Shown here one piece after another: positions 37,939 through 49,814 of a stretch of DNA of 64,000 nt. Within the stretch, counting starts at the first letter, position 1; the number at the start of each line of letters is the position of its first letter. The position numbers were made by a program, and so were the translations under genes. Origin of the DNA: Whitmania pigra (lineage: Eukaryota; Annelida; Clitellata; Hirudinida; Haemopidae); assembly GCA_021613335.1 (NCBI GenBank), contig JAJTWR010000205.1, positions 1,405,001 through 1,469,000 on the forward strand, given 5' to 3'. The notes under the pieces were generated by a model. It worked only from the letters and a program-made list of their open reading frames with translations, did not search any database and was not told the origin of the DNA.

Positions 37939-40900
37939 CATCATCATCATCATTTTTATTCTCGTCGTCGTTGTCGTCATTATCAAACATTTGCAACAGT
38001 CCAAATCTCCTGTCCCCTTTTATCGTCCGAGCAGAAACACAACACGAATGGTGACGTCATCGACTCCATTAGGACCAGTCACGTGAGCTGGCAACACGTG
38101 AGATGAAAATTCATCCACGGCGATGATGACGATTATAATAGATATTTTTCTTGTTTCTTTTTATGGATTTTTAGAAATTCTTCCAAAACACAGACATAAA
38201 TACAAATGCGAACACAGATACAAATGCAGACATAGACACAGAAACACACTCACACACACTCACACACATAAACACACACATACGCACACACACATGCAAC
38301 CACTGACACAGACCATTGATAATGACGTCTGCTGGAAAATGTTTTGTTAAAAAAAAGACAAAACAAACTCCAGCAAATGAAGCGCTTAATAAATAACTCA
38401 GGAAGCAAAGCGAGATTTTTCTGGCACTCAAGAAATATGTTCTTTTCGCCGGTTCTCGACGGCTGATGTTGAAAGAATCGAGTCACGTGACATGAGCGAT
38501 AATCGATGTGCAAAAATAAATCACTTAGTAAACCGTCCATAGAAACAATAACTTTGTACAAAAGTCTACTTTTTCGTTTAAGGTGTTATTGTTTTTATTT
38601 TTTTTTTTTTTTTTTTTTTGTAAAAGTTAAAAATAACAAAGATAATTTATTTTACTTTATGGCTGCAAATGTGGATAAGTTATATGTAATCAAAATTATA
38701 AAAAGTGTGAAATAAGATGAATTGCCGAAAGTTAATGGATTATTTCCCATAAGAATTAATAAATTAACATCCAAATTAGCTAATTAGGAAAATATTAAAA
38801 ATCATAATAACAATATTACCATTGATTATTTTTATTATTATTATTATTATTAAACTATATTATCTAGGGAGCCACATAGATATTTACACGATATTATTTC
38901 TCGAATAAAACAGATTTCCGGTTTAAACAGACGATATTTCAAGATTTTTTGTTCCAGTTTATTGAAAATAAGAAATATTTTGGAATTATTTTAGCGCGAC
39001 CCTAAAGACGACATGGCGCCAGAATTGCACGCCTCGAGAAATTTATGTCTCTTTGCCACTGAGGTCTCTGGTAAATAAAAATGCCCGCTTCTGTCTCCGA
39101 AGTGTCTCAGAAAATGTGAAAAACACATAATAAAATGATATAGCTGTAGACATCCCGGTAGAAAATCGTGGACATCCGTACAGGGTGAAGTCTAAAATAA
39201 GGACGGCGGAGTTGTTTTACGACTGAACTAGAAATTCTCAGCAATTACTGCGAGATAATTATGATGCGATTGTGATAAAATTAAAGAAATAATTGCAGAA
39301 TTTCTTTACGATTTCTAAGAAACCCGTCAACAATTAAATTCTTGTTTGCTCAAAATGAGCACAATTTCAGTGCACGGAAATTATTTTAAAGATTTTCTTT
39401 TAAAAAATAAAATTATTTATTTGTTTTTTTGTTTGTTTTTGGGGAATAAAGTTGGAAATCCGGAAAAATGAGGTTGCAATCATCAGAAACGAAATATTCG
39501 CTCTTCTTGCACCTTGTAAACACCTTGCCGACAGCATTTCCACGGAATTCTGAGACTATAGTTTTTTTTAATTTTTTTTTCAATTATAAAAATTAATTAA
39601 TAATAAATTTTAAAAAATAAAATAAATAAAATGGAAAAAGAAATAAATTTCAAAACCATAATTGAATTCAAAGAATGATTAATTGGACAACTTACAAGAG
39701 ACGTGACCTGAGGATCATTATTAATTTGACTTATTAACATTACTGCCTGCATTAACATATTATTAGTATTTGTATTAAAGTTGTCGTCATATAATTAACG
39801 TTTATTTAAGTCAAGAACATACAGCAAATTATTATTATCATTATTAATATTTTTTATTAGCATTACAACCATCATTATTATTATATAATGTACTATATAT
39901 TAATCAAATAATAATGAATTCATAAGCATCAATCATCGATTATAAATTACTTTCATATCCGTTAAAAAAAACAAAAACATTTCTGAAAACCTGGGCATCC
40001 AGTGTGTGCAACTGATTCCCGGAAACGACCAGTTTGGCAAGGATCCTCATGCTCTCCAGCCCTGTGTCCCTGATGTCTCTAATCTGATTCCCCTGGAGCA
40101 GGAGGGTACTGAGGTGTCGAAGTGGCACCAGGTGTTCCGCATGAAGGACGCTGATCCCGTTGTAGGAGAGATCGAGTACCTGGAGAAGTTGGAGACTTTC
40201 CATGAGGTTGCCAAGTTTGCCACTCTTGAAGGCTCCGCCCAGTTTGTTACTGGCCAGACTGAGCGTCTGGAGTTGATGAAAGCTCTTGAATACCGATCTG
40301 AACTGGGTGAACTGATTGGAACTGAGATCGAGATTGGTCAGGGTCTGGTGGAGAACGTCGAAGAAGGAATCGTCGACGGCAGAGAGTCGGTTGTGGGAGA
40401 CGTCCATGTTTGTGACTTTTAGCGGGCCGAGAGTGTTGAGCATCGAAAGAGCGTTGTGCGAGAGATCCAATGTCGAGATGGAAGAGATGCTGGAAAAGAG
40501 GTCATTGTTGACGGAGGTGAGCTGGTTGTGACTCATGTTCAACTGGGCTATTTGATCCGAGCCGCTAATCCAGCCGGCTCTGAGACTGGAGAACTTGTTG
40601 TAGCTGAGGTCGATGTACTCGAGGCTGGTAATGCCGCTCAGAATCAACTCGCTCATCTGATTCAGGTGCAGACTAAGGCGTCTCAGTTTTTTGAGTGAGG
40701 CGACGTTCGGCAGCCTCGTCAACTGACCTCCTTCTAAGTGCAGAGTCTCGAGATTCGGCAGTGACTCGAAGACTCCAGACTCGATGAGCTCGAGATCGCA
40801 GTACGAGGCCAGCAAGCTCACCAGGTTTTTGAAATTACTGACCATCCTCACCGTCAGGTTAGTCAGGAAGGTTTCGCTCAGATCCAGACGCGTCATCTTG

Positions 40901-42096
40901 TTGTCTGCCGGGAAAGAAGAGAAGACAACCTCGAGCAGTGTCTTGTTGACGAGACTTCTCGCCAGGGTCAAAGAGGTCAAGGAATTGAGGCCGCAAAAGG
41001 TCAGAGGGTCGATTTGGAGGAGACCGCAGTCGCTCAGATTGATGGTCTCCAGAGAAGACTTTTTGCTCCTTTTGAAGGCTTCGAAATCGTTCTGCTTCAG
41101 GTGTCTGATGTCGTTTCTGCTCAAGTCCAAGTACCTCAGTGATGTCATAAGCGAATAGCTGGAATCCAACCTTGCCGTTGTTATTTGGTTGTAAGCCAGG
41201 TTGAGAATCTCCAGGTTGGGGGCAAACCAGGCCAAGCCGTACGGTATGGATCTCAGCTGATTGTGGCTCAGGTTGACTTCCCGGAGCGACTTTGCTTTGC
41301 ACTCAGTGGCCTTGGAAGTGATTCTGTCCGAAAGGAAGTCATCGTAATTTCTGTTGGCCTCGTCTGCATTCGTACCCTCGTAGTTGAATTGCGAGAAGTT
41401 GACAAAGTCTTGAGCAGGATTCGAACCCGGGAGCGTTGACATGACGCCGCTCGAGACGGAGCTTTCATTCGACGCTTCGTTGGTTTGATTTGTATCGAGA
41501 TAAATTTTGGAATCCAAATAATCCGCACCTGGCGGATTCAGGAAATCATGATTGGCGTCGAGCTGCGATGACGACGACGACGATGAGTGCGATGATGACG
41601 TGTCTCGCTCCAATTTCGCGCTAGGGGTGCTACTCTCCTGAGAGCTCTGGTACCAGCTGTCAAGAAGGGTTTGGTCAGGGGTAAGTTGAACTTTGAAGAG
41701 GGTCAGTTGGTTCGACCCTACGTCTAATTCCTGAAGTTCGTTAAGATTGCAAAAACTAGCCGTCGATAGGAAAGCCAGACGGTTGTTCTCCAAGATCAGA
41801 ACGGAAAGCTTGTCGACGGTGCTGAAGGCATTTTCCGGGATCTCTTCCAGCTGGTTGCTTTCCAGGTAGAGGCGTCTCGTGGCTCGAGATTGCCTCGGGA
41901 GGAAGGCAAGACTCCTCCGACTGCAGTCGACAGTTTCGAAGTAATTGAAACAGTCGCACTGCGGCGGACACCACTTGTCCTCGATGACTCCGGTCTCGAA
42001 GTCTTGTCCACGAGAGCGAGACATCAGACTGCAGAAGATGACAACTAGGACGATGACAGCTCGGACGATTTTCGCGGTCCAACTTGAGTTTCTCAT
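37217..42096 (-). CDS. Leucine-rich-repeat transmembrane receptor
   Basis: Two minus-strand exons, 39991-42096 and 37217-37753, join in phase 0 (CAG/GTTTTC donor, GACAG acceptor) to 880 residues. Order: signal peptide (1-30, core IVRAVIVLVVIFCSLM), LRRNT cysteines C43/C47/C49/C58, LRRs to about 145, a non-repeat Ser/Asn/Asp-rich insert (about 150-265), about 17-18 further LRRs with LxxLxLxxN (to about 718), LRRCT cysteines C722/C724/C752/C775, an acidic stretch, a transmembrane helix (825-848) and a 30-residue tail with two Tyr. There is no TIR domain, so it is not a standard Toll receptor. The layout resembles chaoptin/Toll-like ectodomains and other LRR adhesion or recognition receptors. 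The ligand is unknown. The insert between LRR blocks is analogous in position to insertions in TLR7-9, but the homology is not established. Several N-glycosylation sequons are present. Confidence 0.85.
37888..37960. repeat. (ATT)n/(ATC)n run in the LRR-gene intron
   Basis: About 48 bp of ATT followed by CAT units, inside the intron 37754-39990 of the LRR gene. The rest of the intron holds a CACA-rich run (38249-38297) and AT-rich sequence with no other gene seen. Confidence 0.85.
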
Positions 42097-42099
42097 TTC

Positions 42100-44020
42100 G
42101 TTTTCAATTCAAGTATGTTCCTGTTTTAGTTCTTGTTTTGTTCTGCTCAGTCGGACAAGAATTTATCCAACTTCTGAAGAGAAATTAGTTCCGTTTCCTG
42201 CGAGAAAAAGAAGCAAAATCTTCGTCTTCTTCCTCCTCGTCTTTGCTAAAGATTTATGAAGCGCTAAGCTGTTTTATCGACCAAGTCTTTTTATTTTTTG
42301 GTAATTATTAGTTTGTTCTTTTTTGTGTGTGTGTTGGAAATACTTGAAGTTGTTCTTTCAATACTTTTTGCCCGATGTGACGAGAAATTACGAAATATCT
42401 CCTTTAATACTCTACATTATTTAGTTTGTTTTCTAGAAATTAACTAATATTCGAGTTCACTATTGCAAAGAAGTTTCCTTAAAATCGTTATCCTTGTTTA
42501 CGCAATCCCAGTTAAAAGTGGATTCCATCGCGTGGAGAGTTTCCTGACCGACCTCCTCTTTTATAATCAGATGCGCCTCGTCGATCGTCAGTCTGTTGAA
42601 TCCCCTCTCTAATCTCTAATCACGATCTCTCCAAACGAACACTTGCCATTTTTAATGAGCCTACGTTTCCAACATACTTTGTGCATTTATACTGGCCGTC
42701 GTTCCTTTAATTTTGTTTATTTTTGTTTTTGTTTGTTTAATGTCGTTCATTACAAAATTCAAAGCCACCACAACATAGTCTCATCGACTAATGCCTTTTA
42801 ATGACTTTTGCCATGGCCGAGTCATCCGTCAAAGAACGATTAATAAGCTCTTTAAAACTCGTCATTTCGTGTAAAAGAAACGAGATCGCATAATTCAACC
42901 TTTGCATGATCTATGTGCATTACTTGTTTGACTGGAATGGGAGGGGAACCGAGGTTGCAAAGACTTCAGAGGGTTTAGTAGGGGCCGACAAACCTCGTAC
43001 AACGAGATGTGGACGACTTGTTTGCTTCCCGCCAAACGTCAGTAGCAACGGAAATCAGGAAGATGGAGTCGTTGCCCCCACCTGTTCCAAATTATGTCGC
43101 TGTTGTGTTGTGTTGGCAACTTTGTATCTGACAATATAATCAGATTCAGATGTTTTCAAACAATGTTTGGCCGACTTTAGATCCCCTACGGATGGCTGTT
43201 TATGAATGGCAGCCAGGTGAAGGTTGCCATTTATAAATTCTATGTCGTCCGCTAATGTTCTCCTTTTTTAATATTTTAATGTTTAGAATTTACAATAATA
43301 AAAAAAAAACTTTAAAACTTTCATCATCTTTTTGGTCACTAGAAATCCTAACCTAATGCCAACAGCGTTAATAACTTTAATAACGCTAACATTAAGGATC
43401 ATCTTCAGGTTGTTTTTGTTTTTGTTTGTGGTTTTTGTTGAAGATATTCAGCAATTACGAACAAAATTAACAAATGTTACGACCAAAACTTTAAACTTTT
43501 AACCATCCATCAAAGTCAAAGAATCCAATTATCCTATGAGCGATGTTCTCATCAGGGGCCTAAAGATTCCTTCAGATAATTGCTCCCTTTGCATAAATTT
43601 CTTCCCCAGAACCGTTAAAAAAAGAGAATAATTTATGACGATGGATAATCTCCATCGTGGATAATTGCAGTGCAAAATATATTCACTGAAGGGTTAGCCA
43701 TCGCTGGGAGATGCTGAGAACCATAGATAGCGGATGCGATTGTCATAATTCTTTGATCGTTGCAAATTATCTACTTCGTAAATAACAATTCACGTAATTC
43801 GTTAACTTAATAAAAAAAAATATTAATTTAATTAATTGGAATAATAGATCCAATATTTTTATTTTAAGTATTAAGCTCGTTAACTCATGTCTAAGTCTTG
43901 CGTAATCTCGGCTAAAACGGAAAAAATAGTTACGAATTTTAAAAGCGAGCAAAAACAAAGCACTCTCTCAAGCATTAGCCAGGCGAAAAATAAGCTTTTT
44001 TACTGCCATCTAGCTGAAGA
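42100..44020. other. Upstream flank of the LRR gene, no gene seen
   Basis: Contains the presumed 5' UTR and promoter of the LRR gene (right of 42096). A short C/G-richer stretch at 42900-43130 has a 77-codon plus-strand frame without features. No TATA box could be assigned. Confidence 0.4.
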
Positions 44021-44147
44021 GCTCACGTCACCGCCATAAAATTGTTGACTTTTTAAATGTGAAAAAAAAACGCGCCCTCGATTACCTCGAGCAGACGAGA
44101 AGACGCTTCTCCATTGTCTCCGGGGCGGCTCACGTCACCGCCATAAA
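44021..44147. promoter_or_regulatory. Exact 20-mer direct repeat with CRE-like core
   Basis: GCTCACGTCACCGCCATAAA occurs at 44021-44040 and again at 44128-44147. Its core TCACGTCA is close to CRE/E-box sites and its right part CGCCATAAA resembles a YY1/CAAT-type element. The DNA between the copies is unlike the flanks and more GC-rich. The copies may be a regulatory duplication or target-site-like remnants. No gene start is adjacent. Confidence 0.45.
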
Positions 44148-44285
44148 GTACAGGACTTTTTTCTCTTTTTACTTGTCGCTTTCTTTAAATTTACAACTGC
44201 TTCCTTCCCGCTACTGCAACTGCTAATCCGTTTCATGATTAAGCGTAAACCACAGCTACTTTACATTTTGGAGTATGACTGCAAT

Positions 44286-44350
44286 GCAGGGACGTAATAT
44301 ATATATATATATTTATAATAATTATTATTATTATAATATAATAATAATCA
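44286..44350. repeat. MITE-end fragment followed by AT/TAA simple repeat
   Basis: TGCAGGGACGTAAT at 44285-44298 matches the terminal sequence of the element at 56688-56869, then breaks into (AT)n and TAATAAT DNA. It is probably a truncated copy. Confidence 0.35.
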
Positions 44351-44378
44351 ATTAATTAATTGAGCAATTGTATTATTA

Positions 44379-44802
44379 TTGTTGCAACTTACAATATATG
44401 GCTTCAAAATATTACATGGCTTTACGAACACCTTTCTAATACATTCCCTCCTTGCACTAAGCTACACAGGAACAAGAGGACATTGTCTCAAACTTAAGCA
44501 AAGTAATTATTCAATAGACAGTGTTAAATACTCCTTTTGTAATAGAATTGTAAAGCCATGGAACGCATTGCCAGGTGATGTCGTTAGATCAACCACGGTC
44601 TCCCGTTTCCACTCAATAATACGTGACTTAGATTTTAGTCAATATTTAAATTACATTTAATCTATTTGCTGCCCCTGTACACACCGATCAATGCCTTTTG
44701 TTTTTTGTTATTTGTATTCGCGATTGTGTTAGTGGTCCAATTGGGCCCTTCTATTGCATCTTATAAATAATAAAAATATATATATATATATATATATATA
44801 CA
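44379..44802 (+). pseudogene. 3' end of a non-LTR retrotransposon (LINE), truncated
   Basis: A 93-codon frame (44379-44660) carries the typical C-terminal tail of LINE reverse transcriptases: TRGHCLKLKQS, then SFCNRIVKPWNALPGDVV and a final VSRFHSIIRDLDF, followed by a stop. About 120 bp of 3' UTR ends in TTATAAATAATAAAA and an (AT)n tail (44768-44800), the usual LINE 3' end. The palm/finger domains and the endonuclease are absent, so it is a 5'-truncated dead copy. A Jockey/CR1/I-type clade is likely from memory, not determined. Confidence 0.8.
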
Positions 44803-45595
44803 GTTGGTTATAGTCATTCTAACAATCTAGCTCTATGACGCAGTATCTATGGTCAAAATGTTAATGTTATATTCGGTAGCAAAGACGCAAATGAAAATTG
44901 TTTTTCAATTCGTAGTTTTTGCCGTCTGTGTTTATGAAAATAGCTTCTACAAAAAAGAAATACAAATTCTCAAACACTATGAAAAATAGATTTGCGATAA
45001 TTACTTGTCCGTTGCCAACAAAGGAGCTACTTACTGACTTGGAGCGCCATGTTGACAGTGAGAGACGTAAAAACCTAATCAAAATGTCGGCGTCATCGAA
45101 CAAATTGACGTCCTTTTTTGATATTTTGAAAAAGGCGTCCATTGAATTTATATTTATTTTTGTAGCATGACTGTTTTTTGGTCGATTTACTAAGAGTAAG
45201 ATACACTTACTGGCAGCTATTGTAATATAATTGTAGTGATTGTGGGTTTAATCCGGAACGATTCAAATGAAACATTCAATATGTCTTCTTTTTTGTTTTA
45301 TTATGCCCTTCTTTTGGTGCCCACGTATCTGTATGTAAGAGACCAATAGCAGCCACTCTTCCCCTTTCCTCGTTACGCTTGGTTGCATCGGCTCTTGCCT
45401 CGATGCTTGTCTCCGGATTCTACCTCGTTGGTTGTTAAATAAACATTATAAAATTATAAAGTAAGCGTAAAACCACATTCTTCAAAAAAACAAAGGAAAA
45501 ACTTTCCGGTTAAAAGTACTTTCCGCTCGAAAACGACCTCAACTATGACGCTTGTTCGAGAAATTCATTAGATCTTGCCCCACCAAGATTTTATA
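44803..45595. other. Spacer with an orphan 83-codon frame
   Basis: The plus-strand frame 44919-45170 (residues such as CPLPTKELLTDLERHVDSER) looks more protein-like than neighbouring DNA, and a frame on the opposite strand overlaps it. No family, start context or splice site supports a gene. It may be a decayed transposon fragment. The more GC-rich 45300-45425 has no assigned function. Confidence 0.35.
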
Positions 45596-45601
45596 GCATT
45601 G

Positions 45602-45607
45602 TTTATT
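45602..45607 (-). terminator. Poly(A) signal of TXNL1
   Basis: TTTATT on the plus strand is AATAAA on the minus strand, about 165 nt past the TXNL1 stop. Confidence 0.5.
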
Positions 45608-45771
45608 CATTAAAAATGAAGACATTGCTTTCTAACTATCTTACATATTTTGCTGTAAACCATTTCATCCACCATTTCAGCCTTCGTTAGAGTCCAAAGC
45701 ATTGCCAACACAAAATCAGAACACAAGATCATTTTTCTTTGATGAAGCAAAATTGTACAAGAATTTCATTC

Positions 45772-48605
45772 TTAATGACTCTCTCCTTTCTTCCCCGATA
45801 CCTGAAAGACAATTTGAGTTTCAAGAATGTGATCAACTCTGCCTCTAAGTTACATTAATTAAACACAATTTATTTCTCAAATTAATGTATAAACTTGGAT
45901 TTAAATGAATCAATTTTCAGTTTTGAAACACTAAAGTTTTGCACGAAATAAAACTAAATGACTCTAATCGATAGCGCACTAAACCAAAGTATTTTCTAAA
46001 TAGGCAAATGAGTTCTCACCCTCTTAAAGTCGGACATGTTAGTTGAGACTGCCTGACACCCTATGAAGCACAAGTAATTGATCCTTGTGGTCTCCTTGCC
46101 TCCTTGATTGTCCTTGACAAAAAGCTGAAGAAAAAAAAGATAAATAAATAAATAACTTTTACGACCAACAAGTCATCCAACAGCTAGTGACACAAAAGTG
46201 TTATCAATTATTATATGAATAACTAAATTGTGACAAACATATTTAAAAGACACAATAATGATTCTACAGCAAATATGATATAATCTTAGCAATAACAAAA
46301 AAATAAATTTGTTTTTTAATTCATGCAAAATCTACTCACAGTGATATTGTTGACATTCTGGAACTTGACGTATCTCAGAGGGATTACGGAACCTACCGTC
46401 AGATCTTCCTTCGTAAGTCTGAAAAAAAAACATTCAATTCAATTGGATAAACAGAAAACCAATTTTAAATTTAAAAAACATTTTAATGCTATAGAAAAAG
46501 TGATAGAATGCCCAACATCCCAAAACCATCATAACAAGGAACGTAAAAACATCGTCTGCTGAAACTCGACTCACTGGAGTTCTTGGACTGGTTCCATGTG
46601 CTCAGCACTTTCAAAATCCAGTGTTCTTGACTGGTTCAGGAACATTTTTACTGTTTTCGGGCCGTTTTCTGTTTTTGAAGAATTGAAAATTCTAAATAAC
46701 ATTTCCTTATAAAAGAAATAGCTGCCGATCAATTATAATGAAATTTTCAATTTCACTTGTGTAGCTTAAGATATCAAAACAACAACCACACATCTATATT
46801 ATATCATATAATATTATGAAAAAAGCCATTGGCTCCAATAATTCCAGGATGTCTAGCTAACTAAGTTAATTGTGATTACTAAGGAATATTATTTAACTAT
46901 TAAGATATTTCATGCATTATTTAAATACAATTATCATCAAATCGAGACTCATAATTTACCTGCAGGTCCATAGATTTTCAACGAGTGCAACTTCACGGCC
47001 TGGTTGAACGACACCATCATGATCAGCTGGAAAGCAAGAATGCATGGTTGTCAATAACCAATATTAAAATCTAGTTAACATAGCTTATGGGATAATAGTA
47101 ATAGTAATAATAATAACAATAATAATAATAACAATAGCTGCAATAATACATCAACATCAATAATAATAATAATAACAGTTATTACTATGTAAAGCACCAC
47201 ATGTACAGCATCGGAGGAACTAAATAATTATAGGCAGTATATAACCAAAAACTCGAATCCGTGTACCTGCTCATCGCAGTCCGACTCCAGGTAAGTCTCG
47301 TCAACCTTCAAGACATTTTCGAACGGAGTTTTATCGGAACCATTCAGGCACTCGCATCCCTTGCTGTCGATAAGACCAGTGAGGTCCATCTGGAGAAGAA
47401 TAAAGAGATAATTAATTAAGATTTAATGAAAAATTTCAAATGGCATTTCTTTTCATTAAGTAACAATTTCTAGAACTGTTTTTCAAATCAGAATCGCAGA
47501 ATTACAGTATTGTGTTACATCTATAGCACGAATTTATGCATAACGGATGCCTAAATGTCCTCTTTAGAGTGGTTATAGGCCACTTATGAATCCTTAAAAG
47601 CTGATGAACAGGTCGTACCTTCTGTTGCAACAATGCACTATGATATGGCTAGTATAACTTTTGGCAACGTAAATGATACAAATGCAAGTGATTAAGATAT
47701 ACATCGACACATGGGCACAAAGGCGTCCTAGGATTTGCAATGGACAAGCTAGGAATCGCACGAGGCATACCAGGAATCATCATCACCTGTCCCTTGGCAA
47801 TAGTACTATCATCTGCTTCGTCTTCTTCCCCGTACCATTTCTTAATGGCGTCCTCCAAACCAGCTGGGTCAGCACCTCTGATCATGTCGATCTTGGTGGC
47901 ATTGCGGAATAACAGGAAAGTAGGCATTGCAGACACTCCATGTAACATGGCCGATTCCTAAAATATTCGTGAATAAAAGAATTGAAAAATATTTTCAAGG
48001 TAGGGCCGTTATCGGTGATCGACAAAATGCATAAATACAGTCATTTTCAGTATAGCAACTACAAACGCCATAATATCAAATTAATATATTTCCTTTACTA
48101 AAACAATGTATAAAATATTTAACTGATCTTTTGACTCAAAAGTCCCTTATGTATCCAAATAGGATGTCAAGGTACATCTCAACTGCTTCACTATTTATAT
48201 AGCATCCTTAACCAAGGGTTCTTACTGGTAGTGGGTTGGGAATACGACACTATGCTAAAGTTCTATTACCGCCACATGCAGGAAAGCAATCCATTTAACT
48301 AACATGACCCATTTAATAACAATTGTTTACCTGACACAAGTCGACATCAACTTCAACAAACTGGGCTCTAGTGTACTTCTCAGCCAATTCCTTAAATTTC
48401 GGCTTCATCCTCACGCAAGGCCCACACCTGTAATAAAAAAGCATGATAATAAATACGAATGCTATCTTCATCCTAAAAGGGTTAAGTAGTGGTCAAACGC
48501 TTACCATGTAGCGAAGAAATCTACTATCACTAGTTTATTTCCAGCTTCATTTAATGTCGTAGCCAGCAAAGTATCTTCAGTGACATTCAAAATAAGGGAA
48601 GACAT
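45772..48605 (-). CDS. TXNL1: Thioredoxin-like protein 1
   Basis: Nine minus-strand exons (48505-48605, 48331-48427, 47787-47957, 47267-47389, 46960-47026, 46575-46668, 46340-46418, 46020-46124, 45772-45801) join in frame to 288 residues, against 289 in human TXNL1 (from memory). Residues 1-105 form a thioredoxin domain with active site WCGPC (34-38) and the cis-Pro motif SAMPTF. A PITH domain follows from about residue 115 (GCECLN, PLRYVKFQNV, TTRINY) to the conserved C-terminus GKKGESH. In mammals this redox protein binds the 19S proteasome through PITH and works in the cytosol. The start is on an exon that splits Trp34 across the intron. It is divergent from the unknown membrane-protein gene at 49008 with 402 bp between start codons. 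Confidence 0.96.
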
Positions 48606-49007
48606 TTTCGCAAGACAACAAGACTAAATTTGCGAGAGCGATGACTAGTGAATGAAACGAACCAGAGTAAATATGACGATGAATAGAATAGCGGAATTTC
48701 TAAAGCGCTTCCACTTAGTTTGTAAATAGAATTCCAAATAAACGTTTTCATATATTAAAATATAAAATTTTTGTACAACTTAAAATTTATTGACATTTTA
48801 AACTGTAATGCACGATCTGCCTAAACGTCATTACCAACGTAATTGGCCAAATCCTCAAAACAACAATATCTAAGATCTGCTAGAGCCTGAAGATTAGAAA
48901 GGCACCATCGCTAGAGATCTCTTAACAACTTTATTTATTCAGCCAATAAAACCATCTGCATTGCGACCCATTAGAAGATCCTTTTAAAGATTTCCTCAAA
49001 CAATAAA
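48606..49007. promoter_or_regulatory. Divergent promoter region, TXNL1 / unknown gene
   Basis: 402 bp separate the TXNL1 start (minus) from the ATG at 49008 (plus). No other gene fits in between, so both promoters must lie here or overlap. No TATA box could be assigned confidently. Inferred from geometry only. Confidence 0.45.
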
Positions 49008-49814
49008 ATGTACAAAGTTTGTGAAGGGAGGCAATCTTCCCCTCGCTGGAACGCCAGTACAACTTCTTGTTCAAATGGAAAACAGTCGCCAATCTGCAAG
49101 AAAAAGCCACAATTTACCAGGAAATCTAGTTCAAAAAAAAGTTCATTTATTAAGCTAGTCCTTGTTAATGCCGATAAGAAATCCCCGAGTGTCCCCGAGA
49201 AGAGGGAAAAGCGGGGACTTGGAATCACCAAATACATGAACAAAAAGCTTTCGTCCCCAGTGAGCAGAGTCATAAGTCCGGATCCGGGAATCTATGCCGA
49301 TGTGACAAAAGAAGAGATGCCTGTCAGCGAAGTTATTTTGCCTCAAGTCACGGATGGTGATGCTTCAGGGGATGCATCCAAGTCGGATCAAACTCCAGAA
49401 ATAGAATTCCAGACTGAGAGCGAGCAGAGACGTAATCAAAATGACTCACAAGAGACTTTGGACGGCTCAAACTTTCCTATAAAACGCTTTTCACCGCGAT
49501 CGGCAAGTCCTTATCGAGAAGAATCTAGAAATCTAGGTTCTAGAAAATCGTCTCCTCAAGAAAAGAAGGGAATCAGAAAAAAGTCTAGCATACTGCTTAA
49601 CAAAATAGCCAGCCGGGCTCCATCGGTGGCGAATTTGTCAAAGGCGGTATGCTCCGATACGCACAACTACATACCCACTATTTTATGCGTTGTCCTCTTT
49701 CTCATTGGCTTGGTCTTAAACATCTACTTTATGCTGATGTTCATTCCAATCTTTGCAGGCATGCTTCTTCTGTGTCCGAGAGATAACCCAGACCGACCAC
49801 AGACGCATTCGTAG
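49008..49814 (+). CDS. Unknown protein with C-terminal membrane segment
   Basis: An intron-less frame of 268 codons. The first 220 residues are polar, rich in Ser, Lys and Arg, with many SP/SPR sites (for example RFSPRSASPY and SRKSSPQEKKG) and no Cys pattern, so probably disordered. Residues about 222-256 are very hydrophobic (core IPTILCVVLFLIGLVLNIYF, then MFIPIFAGMLLLC), long enough for two short passes or a hairpin, followed by a short polar tail. This suggests a tail-anchored or reticulon-like hairpin protein of the ER (inference). I recognise no family. The lack of introns next to intron-rich neighbours may mean a retrogene or a short lineage-specific gene. ATTAAA at 49927-49932 may serve as its poly(A) signal. 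Confidence 0.65.
   Translation: MYKVCEGRQSSPRWNASTTSCSNGKQSPICKKKPQFTRKSSSKKSSFIKLVLVNADKKSPSVPEKREKRGLGITKYMNKKLSSPVSRVISPDPGIYADVTKEEMPVSEVILPQVTDGDASGDASKSDQTPEIEFQTESEQRRNQNDSQETLDGSNFPIKRFSPRSASPYREESRNLGSRKSSPQEKKGIRKKSSILLNKIASRAPSVANLSKAVCSDTHNYIPTILCVVLFLIGLVLNIYFMLMFIPIFAGMLLLCPRDNPDRPQTHS

Noticed and set aside
40006..41439. Plus-strand frames inside the LRR gene
   Set aside because: They are antisense shadows of the LRR exon, which has signal peptide, LRR and cysteine caps on the minus strand.
44919..45170. Small coding gene or hAT transposase remnant
   Set aside because: Residues look protein-like, but there is no start context, splice site or family match, so it is listed only as an orphan frame.
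45300..45430. Solo LTR
   Set aside because: The segment has a TGTAAGAG-like start and a TTAAATAAACA end that resemble an LTR, but no target duplication, second LTR or internal sequence supports it.
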